Part shown: positions 17,405 to 25,843 of the stretch, piece by piece | Layout: every line of letters begins with the position of its first letter | Position numbering within the stretch: the stretch's first letter is position 1 | Source of the DNA: Deltaproteobacteria bacterium | GTDB lineage: Bacteria; Myxococcota; JACRCW01 | Direction of reading: 5' to 3' | Assembly: GCA_016218805.1 (NCBI GenBank) | Contig: JACRCW010000169.1 | Location: 109,825-173,824, forward strand | Length of the DNA: 64,000 nt | Notes under the pieces: generated by a model | Told to the model about the DNA's origin: nothing | Databases searched by the model: none | The model's input: the letters and a program-made list of their open reading frames with translations, nothing else | Made by a program: the position numbers and the translations under genes

Positions 17405-18958
17405 GTGGACATCCTGGAGTGGACGGGCGTCAAAGGGGACCTGGTGGAGACGGCGGATGCCGTCGTCATCGGGTCGGGTTGTGGCGGCGCAACCGTGGCC
17501 AAGGAGTTGGCCGCGGCGGGCTGGAAGGTGCTCATCCTGGAGTCCGGCGGCTACTACGTCCCTGAGCGCGGTGACTTTGACCAGCGCGAGGACGACATGC
17601 TGGCGCGCATTGACGGCGGCCGCGGTCTGCACGCCACGGCGGACACGCAGTGCAATCTGACCTACGGGCACAACGTGGGTGGCGCGTCCGTGCACTACTG
17701 GGCGGAGAGCTGGCGCACGCCGCGGGACCGCACGGAGAGCTGGGAGCGGGAGTTTGGCGTGGAGGGCCACTCTGATGACGAGCTGCGCCCGTACTACGAG
17801 CGCCTGGAGAAGGACCTCAACGTCCACCTGGCCACCGACGAGCGGCTCAACCGGATGAACCAACTGTTTGACCGGGGCGCGCGCGCGGTGGGCATCCACG
17901 TGGAGCGCGTGCTGCAGGCGCGTAAGAACTGCATAGGCAGCGGCTACTGCATGCAGGGGTGCTCCTTCAACGCCAAGCAGAGCCAGCTGGTCACGCACCT
18001 GCCCGCCGCGTTGGCGTCGGGCGCGCGCCTGTTCGCGGACTGCCGCGTGGAACAGGTGACACATGAGCGCGGGCGCGCCACCGGCGTGTTTGCCCGCTTC
18101 CTGGACCGCCGCACCGCCAAGCCCATGGGTCCCACCCTCACCGTGAAGTCGGACTGTGTCATTGTGGCTGCGGGCGGGTTCCAGTCCGCAGCGGTGCTGA
18201 TGCGCAGCGGCGTGCCGGATCCCTCCGGACAGCTCGGGAAGAACCTGCGCGCCAACCCGTGTCCCATGGTGTTCGGCCTGTTCAACGAGGACGTCGTTCT
18301 GTGGAAGAACATCCCCGCCGGGGTGGGCACCATGCAGTACCGCCTGCCCCGGTTTGACGCGGGTAAGTACGTCGAAGGCGGCTATCTGCTGTATCCCAAC
18401 CAGCTGCCGCCCGCGGCGCTGGGCGCGTTGATGCCGGGCTGGGGCAAGGACCACCGCGCGCTGATGACGCAGCTGCCCCGCATTGGCAGCACCATCGCCT
18501 GGATTGATGACGTCAACAGCGGCTCCATGACGCTGGACGCGCAGGGACACCCCGTGTGGCAGCTGGACATCACCGGCGTGGATGACCTCATCTGCCGTGA
18601 CGCCATGAAGAAGGGCGCCGCCATTCTGTTTGCCGCGGGCGCGCGTGAGGTGCTGCTGGCGGACTCGCTGGGAACGCGCCTGCGCGGACCCGACGAGATG
18701 GCGCGGATTGATACGGTGGCCATGGGGCCGGGAGACATGATGTTCAGCGTGCCCCACCCGTGCGGCATGACGCGCATGGGCCGGGACCCGGCCCGCAGCG
18801 TCGTGGACAACAACCACCAGCATCACCAGGTCAAGGGCCTGTTTGTCTGTGACCCCAGCGTGTTCCCCACCGCGCCCAGCGTGGATCCCTCGCTGACCAT
18901 CATGGCGTTCAGCTACGTGGCGGCGCGGTTCCTCACGGAGAAGTGGCGCAAGACCTGA
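17405..18958 (+). CDS. GMC-family FAD oxidoreductase (large subunit)
   Basis: This 517-residue flavoprotein should oxidise an alcohol or sugar and pass electrons onward, probably in the periplasm with the Tat-exported small subunit upstream. The FAD-binding dinucleotide fold is at residues ~19-47 (VIGSGCGGATVAKELA, with E46 of LILESGG). The C-terminal substrate half shows HPCGMTRMG near residue 451 and LFVCDPSVFPTAPSVDPSLT near 480, as in GMC enzymes of the gluconate/sorbosone group. Its own N-terminus has no signal peptide, supporting co-export. The start is a GTG. Electron acceptor and substrate are unknown; no cytochrome subunit is adjacent. Confidence 0.9.
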   Translation: MDILEWTGVKGDLVETADAVVIGSGCGGATVAKELAAAGWKVLILESGGYYVPERGDFDQREDDMLARIDGGRGLHATADTQCNLTYGHNVGGASVHYWAESWRTPRDRTESWEREFGVEGHSDDELRPYYERLEKDLNVHLATDERLNRMNQLFDRGARAVGIHVERVLQARKNCIGSGYCMQGCSFNAKQSQLVTHLPAALASGARLFADCRVEQVTHERGRATGVFARFLDRRTAKPMGPTLTVKSDCVIVAAGGFQSAAVLMRSGVPDPSGQLGKNLRANPCPMVFGLFNEDVVLWKNIPAGVGTMQYRLPRFDAGKYVEGGYLLYPNQLPPAALGALMPGWGKDHRALMTQLPRIGSTIAWIDDVNSGSMTLDAQGHPVWQLDITGVDDLICRDAMKKGAAILFAAGAREVLLADSLGTRLRGPDEMARIDTVAMGPGDMMFSVPHPCGMTRMGRDPARSVVDNNHQHHQVKGLFVCDPSVFPTAPSVDPSLTIMAFSYVAARFLTEKWRKT

Positions 18959-19103
18959 CCGGCAGGCCGCCACCTGACCCACCTGTCATGACGGAGGTCA
19001 CGTGTCGGCGCGCGGGCCGGTGCCGGCCGCGGGCCCTGGTGTCGTCGTGAAATGACCGGCGTCCAGGCGCCGTGGCATGGCCGTTGCCTCCGGCCGCGGT
19101 GAC

Positions 19104-19754
19104 ATGAAACGCCACCTGCTGACCGCGTCCCTGTTCCTGGTCCTGCTGTGTCTGTCCTGCGTTTCACAGGGCGCGCTGCAGCAGACCGACTTTGAAACCG
19201 ATTGCTCGACGGGCGGCTGCACCTCCCGCCCGTTGGACGCGCCGCTGGCGCTGGGCGCGTGGCTGGACATTGCCGTCACCGTGGAGTTGGACAACACCAG
19301 CACGCCGCCGCCCACGTCGTTGCGCGCGGCGGACAGCGCGGTGCTGGGCGTCTCCGGCGCGCGCATCACCGGCGCCGGCGGCGGTCTGTCAGCGCTGCTG
19401 GTGGAGACACCGGATGGCGTGGTGGTGGACTTCTTCCACATCTGGGTGGGCCCCGCCACGCGCCTGAAACTGGTGCCCACGCGGCCGGACGGCACCGCCC
19501 TCCCGTCGCTGGAACAGGTCCTGGTGCTGGCCGCGGGCGAACAGGCCGTGGTGGAACGCATCCCCTACGCCAACTCGCAGCTGCTGCTTGGACGCTCTGA
19601 TGCCGTTGTCACCGTGGACTCGCCTGCGGTGGACGCCGTGAACGACCCCAACGCCAACCGCGTGTTGCTCACCGCGGCCGCGCCCGGTGACGCCACGGTC
19701 ACGGTGGAAGCGCTGGGCGTCACAACCTCCTTCCAGGTCCGGGTGACGCCATGA
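19104..19754 (+). CDS. lipoprotein with Ig-like (BIG2-type) domain
   Basis: This predicted 216-residue lipoprotein has signal MKRHLLTASLFLVLLCLSC with the lipobox Cys at residue 19. The ATG at 19104 was chosen over an in-frame ATG at 19077 for that reason. The body is beta-rich and ends with a segment (VTVDSPAVDAVN, then ATVTVEALGVTTSFQVRV) similar to bacterial Ig-like group 2 domains. The stop overlaps the next gene by 4 bp (ATGA). No enzymatic motif is seen; an envelope role is likely. Confidence 0.65.
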   Translation: MKRHLLTASLFLVLLCLSCVSQGALQQTDFETDCSTGGCTSRPLDAPLALGAWLDIAVTVELDNTSTPPPTSLRAADSAVLGVSGARITGAGGGLSALLVETPDGVVVDFFHIWVGPATRLKLVPTRPDGTALPSLEQVLVLAAGEQAVVERIPYANSQLLLGRSDAVVTVDSPAVDAVNDPNANRVLLTAAAPGDATVTVEALGVTTSFQVRVTP

Positions 19755-20158
19755 AGAACACCATTGCCGGCCTTGTGGTGACCAGCTGGATGGAGACGTG
19801 CGCGTTCTCCCTGCACCCCGCGTCCACGCCGCCGCCCACCAAGACGGCTGATCTTGACGCCACGCAGCGCACCATCACCGTTTCCAGCGGCGTGGCCTTT
19901 GCGGTGCAGTGCGTGGAGTCCAACGGCGCAGCCGAATGCCGCGGCCTGCACGTAGAGAGCGACGACCCCGGCATTGCGGAGGTGCGGCCCGGGTACCTGG
20001 CCCCGGTGGTGCAGGCCGGTGGCGTGGAGACCGGCGGCGCCACGGTGGCGCGGCGGAGCGTGTTTGTCGTCATTGGCCATGCCTCCGGTGAGACCGCGCT
20101 GCGGATTGTCACGGAGGACGGGCATGACCGTTACCTGGCGCGCGTGGTTTCCCCCTGA
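19751..20158 (+). CDS. small Ig-like domain protein
   Basis: This 135-residue protein is translationally coupled to the previous lipoprotein gene. Its N-terminus (MKNTIAGLVVTSWMETCAF) is hydrophobic but a poor lipobox match. The remainder resembles the same BIG2-like fold (HVESDDPGIAEVRPGYLAPV, then TALRIVTEDGHDRYLARVV). The two genes could be halves of an ancestral multi-domain surface protein, or subunits. No function is assigned. Confidence 0.55.
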   Translation: MKNTIAGLVVTSWMETCAFSLHPASTPPPTKTADLDATQRTITVSSGVAFAVQCVESNGAAECRGLHVESDDPGIAEVRPGYLAPVVQAGGVETGGATVARRSVFVVIGHASGETALRIVTEDGHDRYLARVVSP

Positions 20159-20173
20159 CCCCGGAGTCCTGCC

Positions 20174-20860
20174 ATGTCCACTGCCCTTGTTCTGCTGACC
20201 GTGCTGGCGCAGGAACCCGCCCCGCTGCCGCCCCTGGAGGAGCCTCCGCCCGTTGAGGCCCCCGCCACCACTGCGCCATGTCCCGCTGACGACGAGGACA
20301 GCCCCCCCGTTGCGCGCAAGCCGCGCGCGCGCGTGCGGCGGGTGTTCGTTCCGGCGGCGTTTTCGTGGACGGCGGCGTGGCGCGGCGCGGGCACGGTTGC
20401 CGTTTCTGTGGCGGCGGCAGGTGGCGCCACCGCGCTGGTTGCCGCGCCGGTGGGCCTCATGCTGGCGGCGCCCGGCTTTGCGTTCATCGTCGTCCCGGCC
20501 GGGCTGGTGCTCGCGGGCGGGGCCGCCGTCGGGTCGGTCGTCGCCGGGTTCGTGGAGGCGGTGCAGGGGCGCCCCAGCTGGCTGCTGCTGCTGCGCACGG
20601 CGGTGACGCCGGTGGTCGTTGCCGGCGTGACGGCCGCAGGGCTTGCCGTCACCACGGCGGGGCTGCTCGGCCTCTACTGGGCGCTGGGCGAATCCCTGAA
20701 AGCGCGCGACGTGGACCGCCGGCGCAACATTGTCCTTGGCGGAGTGGCCTCCGCGCTGGGCGCCGGCGTGGGCCTGGGGCTCACCGCGGCGCTGGCCGCA
20801 GCGCTGGGCGCGGGGACGTACGGTGCCGTGGCCACGTGGGACGGGCTGCGCAGCCGGTAG
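20174..20860 (+). CDS. hypothetical multi-pass membrane protein
   Basis: This 228-residue protein begins with a signal-like segment (MSTALVLLTVLAQ) and a Pro/Glu-rich linker. A basic stretch (RKPRARVRR) and four or five Gly/Ala-rich hydrophobic segments follow, covering most of residues 65-225. Its arrangement, short signal, linker, then a Gly/Ala-rich membrane bundle, recalls the C-terminal halves of the two paralogues at 13023-15259, but it lacks their C-x-x-x-S-C domain. It lies 15 bp after the preceding gene and is probably co-transcribed. Confidence 0.55.
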   Translation: MSTALVLLTVLAQEPAPLPPLEEPPPVEAPATTAPCPADDEDSPPVARKPRARVRRVFVPAAFSWTAAWRGAGTVAVSVAAAGGATALVAAPVGLMLAAPGFAFIVVPAGLVLAGGAAVGSVVAGFVEAVQGRPSWLLLLRTAVTPVVVAGVTAAGLAVTTAGLLGLYWALGESLKARDVDRRRNIVLGGVASALGAGVGLGLTAALAAALGAGTYGAVATWDGLRSR

Positions 20861-20935
20861 AGCGGGGACGCTCCGCCTTCTGCGTAAGGGCTACAAACTC
20901 CGCGGGCACCAGGGTGCAGCCGCTGTGGCGGCGGG

Positions 20936-21391
20936 TCAGCGCGCCCCGCGGGCGGCCTGCAGCGCGCGGTCCAGCGCGTTGGCAAAGCGCTGCTTGTCCC
21001 GCGCGCTGTAGGACGCGGGGCCGCCGGTGATCACGCCGGACTCGCGGACCTCCGCCAGGAAGTCGCGCACGCTCAGGCGCTCGCGCACGTTTTCCTCGTT
21101 GTAGACATCCCCGCGCGGGTCAATCACCAGCACGCGCTTGGCCACCAGGCGCGCGGCCAGCGGGATGTCATGGGTGACGCACAGGTCCCCCGCCTCCGCC
21201 TCCAGCACAATGCGGTCATCCGCCACGTCCGGGCCGCCCTTCACGTGCACCTGGCTCACCCGGCCCGCGCGCGGCGTGTGCATGGCCTTGTTGGCCACCA
21301 GCACCACACTGATGCCCCGCCGCTCCGAAACCCGGAACACCACATCCTTCACGTCCCGGGGACAGGCGTCGGCGTCAATCCAGATGCGCAT
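20936..21391 (-). CDS. YaiI/YqxD (DUF188) family protein
   Basis: This 151-residue protein begins MRIWIDADACPRDVK, the hallmark of the DUF188/YaiI family, which has a NYN/PIN-like fold with conserved acidic residues. Conserved segments AGDLCVTHDIPLAARLV and VIDPRGDVYNEENV match the family. The start at 21391 was preferred over one 12 bp upstream because the family begins M-x-I-W-I-D-A-D. A nuclease-type role has been suggested from fold, but the substrate is unknown. It lies downstream of nuoH on the same strand with a 121-bp gap. Confidence 0.88.
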   Translation of the reverse strand: MRIWIDADACPRDVKDVVFRVSERRGISVVLVANKAMHTPRAGRVSQVHVKGGPDVADDRIVLEAEAGDLCVTHDIPLAARLVAKRVLVIDPRGDVYNEENVRERLSVRDFLAEVRESGVITGGPASYSARDKQRFANALDRALQAARGAR

Positions 21392-21512
21392 GGCGGAGAG
21401 CACCCTTCCTCTCCACGCGCGTCGCGGAGGCGCGGCGCGCCGCCCAGGCCGCCGTCTGGCACGACGGTGGTTACACCCCCGCCCCGCGGACAGGCGGCGG
21501 GCGGCCGCGCTG

Positions 21513-22643
<1,131 letters not shown>

Positions 22644-22676
22644 GGGGCCTGCCTCGGGAAGGGGTTGCGTGGTCGG

Positions 22677-24329
22677 TCAGGCGGGGAGCGTGAAGTCCTC
22701 GGGGAGCTTGCCTTCGCCCACTTTCCGGGGCGCGGAGGTCTCCGCCCCGCGGGCAACGCCAAAGGCCCCAACGGACTCGTGGGTGAGGTTGTTGAACAGG
22801 GGGACCTCGCGGGCCAGGTCCACCACCAGGTCACGGTGGTCCGCCTGCCGCACGTTGACGTCCAGCTGGCGCGCCAGGCCCCGGAGCGCCTTCCAGGCGG
22901 GTTGCGCGTCACCCTTGGGGGGCACGCACGCCCGCACCCGCTGCACGCGGCCGAACGCGTTGACCCACAGCCCTTCCATCTCCGTGAACGCCGCCACGGG
23001 AATGGCCACGTCCGCCAGCTGCGCGGCGGCGTCCTTCTCGCTGGCCAGGACCACCAGGGCGTCCAGCTTGCTGAACGCCGCCTTGAGCCGGTCAAAGTCC
23101 GCGCTGGGCAGCTCCGTGCCAATGAGCACCAGCGCCTTGACCTTGCCGGACTCCACGGCGGTGAGCAGCGCGTTGCCGTCCAGCACGTCCTTGAGGCCCA
23201 GCGCGTCGTGGATGGCGGCGGCACCGCGGCGGTTGGGGTTGCGGTCGCTGACCTTGAGGAAGTTGTCACCCTTCCACGGCGCGTGGCCGGTCACCGCGTA
23301 GGTGGACGCGCGGAACAGCTGCTTCTGCAGGCTGGCGGCCAGGTAGAGGTCCTCGCTGGTGAGGTGCGGTGACACGGCCACGGCCAGCGTGGGCTTGCCC
23401 AGGTGCAAACGGACCAGCGTGGCGGCCTGGCGCAGCGCCACGTCCACGGCCACGGCCTTGTGCTCGCCGTCCTGGCGGACGGTGGCCTGCGTGAGGCGGC
23501 GTTCGCGGGCCTGGTGGTAGGTCCAGCGCCCGTCGTCACACATCCACGGGCCGTTCACCGCTGCGTTGTCCCGCGGCTTGATGCGGTAGACCTCGTTCTC
23601 CAACCGGGCCGAATCAATGACGACGTTGCAACCCCGCGCGCAGCCCGGGCAGACGCTGTCCGTGTGTTGCAGGAACCACGCGCGCTTCTGGAACCGGAAG
23701 TCCTTGCCCAGCAGCGCGCCCACCGGGCAGAGGTCCACGGTGTTCATGGCGTAGGGGTGGTCCAGCTGCTTGCCCTCCGCGCAGGCGATGACGCTGCGGT
23801 CCCCGCGGTTGATCTGCGCCAGCTGGTTGTCCAGCGCAATCTCATCCATGAAGCGGACGCAGCGCGTGCAGTTGATGCAGCGCTCACCGTCGTAAATGAT
23901 CTGCGGGCCAATGTCGTAGGTCTTGAGCTTCTGCTCCTTGTACTCGTGGAAGCGCGACGGACGGTTGCTGTGCTCAAAGAAGTTGTCCTGCAGCATGCAC
24001 TCGCCGGACTTGTCACAGACGGGGCAGTCCAGCGGGTGGTTGATGAGGATGAACTCCAGCACGCCCTTGCGGACCGCCTGGGTCTTCTCGCTGCAGGTGT
24101 CAATCTCCATGTTGTCCGCCACCAGCGTCTGGCAGGCGGGCATGGCCTTGGGCCACGGCCTCCCGTTCTGGGAGCCGTGCACCAGGCACATGCGGCAGTT
24201 GGCGGCGATGGACAGGTGCGAGTGGTAGCAGAAGATGGGGATGTCCTTCCCCGCCACCTTTGCCGCCTCCACCAGGTTGGTCCCGGGGGGAACGGTGATT
24301 TCCACTCCGTCGATCTTCAACGTGGGCAT
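22677..24329 (-). CDS. nuoG: NADH-quinone oxidoreductase subunit G (short form)
   Basis: This subunit carries iron-sulfur clusters of the complex I peripheral arm. Ligand sets are visible: [2Fe-2S] C34, C45, C48, C66; N5 H98, C102, C105, C111; N4 C151, C154, C157, C201; and an N7-type set C227, C230, C234 and about C264. The following domain is related to molybdopterin oxidoreductases but ends early: 550 residues against ~680-900 in most NuoG. The end LPEDFTLPA is followed by a clean stop, so this looks like a natural short form. A long upstream region (24330-24802) holds a strong palindrome. No nuoE or nuoF is adjacent. Confidence 0.93.
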   Translation of the reverse strand: MPTLKIDGVEITVPPGTNLVEAAKVAGKDIPIFCYHSHLSIAANCRMCLVHGSQNGRPWPKAMPACQTLVADNMEIDTCSEKTQAVRKGVLEFILINHPLDCPVCDKSGECMLQDNFFEHSNRPSRFHEYKEQKLKTYDIGPQIIYDGERCINCTRCVRFMDEIALDNQLAQINRGDRSVIACAEGKQLDHPYAMNTVDLCPVGALLGKDFRFQKRAWFLQHTDSVCPGCARGCNVVIDSARLENEVYRIKPRDNAAVNGPWMCDDGRWTYHQARERRLTQATVRQDGEHKAVAVDVALRQAATLVRLHLGKPTLAVAVSPHLTSEDLYLAASLQKQLFRASTYAVTGHAPWKGDNFLKVSDRNPNRRGAAAIHDALGLKDVLDGNALLTAVESGKVKALVLIGTELPSADFDRLKAAFSKLDALVVLASEKDAAAQLADVAIPVAAFTEMEGLWVNAFGRVQRVRACVPPKGDAQPAWKALRGLARQLDVNVRQADHRDLVVDLAREVPLFNNLTHESVGAFGVARGAETSAPRKVGEGKLPEDFTLPA

Positions 24330-24802
24330 GGGGCCTCACCGGCGCGTTGCGCCTGACGACAAAACCGGGCGCGTCCTACTTGAACCCCCCCGGCCAAGCA
24401 AGGCCCCGTCTCCGACGACACGGGCGGCCTGCGGGGCAGTCGGTCCGCTCGCGCTCGTGCCCGTGACGGCGGCCGGCGAGGACCCCGGCCCAGCGTTGTG
24501 AACGCGTCGCCCGGCTCCCGCATGCCGCCGCCAGGTGCAGGCAACACGGTCCGGCGCGGCCGTCGACACGTCGCAGGGCTTGGGAAAGGGGAGCGCGCCC
24601 TGGCAACCCTGATGGTCGCCGTAAAGTGTCTCATTTAATGAGACACTTTCCGCCCATGGGCCCAGGCAGCCTCGGCGGCGCTTGGCGCGCTCCCTCTTCC
24701 AAGCCCAACCCGACCCGGGCCGTCTCGAGCACTCATTCCCCGGGCGGGCGCCTGGCCAGGAGGTTGCCGAGCAGTGGTCGAGTTTTCCGGCGGGCCATGC
24801 CG
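24330..24802. promoter_or_regulatory. 473-bp regulatory gap upstream of nuoG
   Basis: No credible gene was found here. The gap lies between the end of the ArsA-type ATPase gene and the nuoG start, both on the reverse strand. The only clear feature is the perfect palindrome at 24623-24649, which is listed separately. The A+T-rich patch around it contrasts with the otherwise G+C-rich surroundings. It may hold the nuoGH promoter. Confidence 0.5.
24623..24649. promoter_or_regulatory. perfect 27-bp palindrome, probable operator
   Basis: The arms AAAGTGTCTCATT and AATGAGACACTTT are exact reverse complements separated by a single T. There is no T-run after it, which argues against an intrinsic terminator. 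The 13-bp arms and the near-zero spacer fit a dimeric-regulator binding site. It lies about 294 bp upstream of the nuoG start and 154 bp past the stop of the ATPase gene. The binding protein cannot be named from the sequence. Confidence 0.6.
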
Positions 24803-25726
24803 TCAGCGCCGCAACGACCGCGAGATGGTCCCCGCCAGGTCCGTGCCGGACTCCTTCACGAACGGCACCTCGGTGACCGCGCCCTGGGCGGCGCCCTTGA
24901 GGCGTTCAATCTCCGCGTGGGCGCGCGCGCCGCGTTCGCTGCCGGCCAGCGTCTCGCCCACCCACTGACGCAGCGGCTCGGGACCGGTCTCACGCAGGTT
25001 GCCCAGCAGCGCCACGTCCTCCGGGTGCATGGGCAGGTGCGGAACGGCGTTGACCACCACGTGGCCCACGGGCACGTTGAGGTCCCGCGCGCGGGTGACC
25101 AGCTCAATGGTCTCATTGATGGGCAGTTCTTCCGCCAGCGTGACAACAACCAGCGCGGTCTGCTTGGCATCATGCGTCAGCCGCAGCAGTTCCACGGCGC
25201 GGCGGTACAGCGGGCCCACGCGCACCAGCCGCATCACCGCGCGCGGTGTGCTGAGCAGTGCCAGCGCATGCCCGGACGCGGGCAGGTCCACAATGACCGG
25301 GCTGAACGGTCCACCGGGCTCCTGGTCTGACCGCGCGCGGTCCATGCGGTGCAGCAGCGTCATCTCCATCACGGAGGGCGCGGAGTGGATGAACGTGCGG
25401 ACCACGCGGTTACCCAGGAACGCGTCCACCAGCCGCCGCGCCCCCAGCATGTCCGCAATGAGGTCCACCAACGCTTCGCGGAAGTCGATGTACATGCCCC
25501 AGACGCCCTGGCCCACGTCGGTGGCGGCGCTCCCCTCATCCCGCGGCCCCAACAGGCGCCCCACGGTGGGGCGTCCATCACAGGACACCACCAGCGGCTT
25601 CTTCCCGCGCGCCACCGCGGCCAGCGCCAGTGCGGCGCTCACGGACGTCTTGCCCACGCCGCCCTTGCCCGTCACCAGCAGCACGCGGCGTTCCAGCAGG
25701 GCATCCAGTTCGACGGGGGAGGACAT
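24803..25726 (-). CDS. ArsA/Get3-type P-loop ATPase
   Basis: This 307-residue protein has the deviant Walker A of the SIMIBI class (TGKGGVGKTSVSAALA, residues ~19-34). Other markers are VVSCDGRPTVGRLLG and the switch region VIVDLPASGHALALL around residue 145. ArsA/Get3-family members use ATP for anion export or tail-anchored protein targeting. There is no arsB or partner gene next to it, and only one ATPase domain instead of the two fused in classical ArsA. It diverges from the histidine kinase at 25844 with 117 bp between. Substrate and role remain open. Confidence 0.88.
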   Translation of the reverse strand: MSSPVELDALLERRVLLVTGKGGVGKTSVSAALALAAVARGKKPLVVSCDGRPTVGRLLGPRDEGSAATDVGQGVWGMYIDFREALVDLIADMLGARRLVDAFLGNRVVRTFIHSAPSVMEMTLLHRMDRARSDQEPGGPFSPVIVDLPASGHALALLSTPRAVMRLVRVGPLYRRAVELLRLTHDAKQTALVVVTLAEELPINETIELVTRARDLNVPVGHVVVNAVPHLPMHPEDVALLGNLRETGPEPLRQWVGETLAGSERGARAHAEIERLKGAAQGAVTEVPFVKESGTDLAGTISRSLRR

Positions 25727-25843
25727 CGCGTCGGCGACCCTTAGTCATGCGGACACGCCCGGACAAGCGCGGCTGGCGCATCGACTCCGCCCCGCGGTCC
25801 TCCCACGTGCAGCCCGTAGCCCGCTCTGCCACAATGACGCCTG

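Noticed and set aside
24623..24649. Reading the palindrome as an intrinsic terminator of the ATPase gene
   Set aside because: It has no T-run on either side and lies 154 bp past the stop codon.
24626..25330. 234-codon forward frame starting inside the palindrome
   Set aside because: It runs antisense to the ArsA-type ATPase, whose P-loop and length fit a real gene; the forward translation shows no domain.
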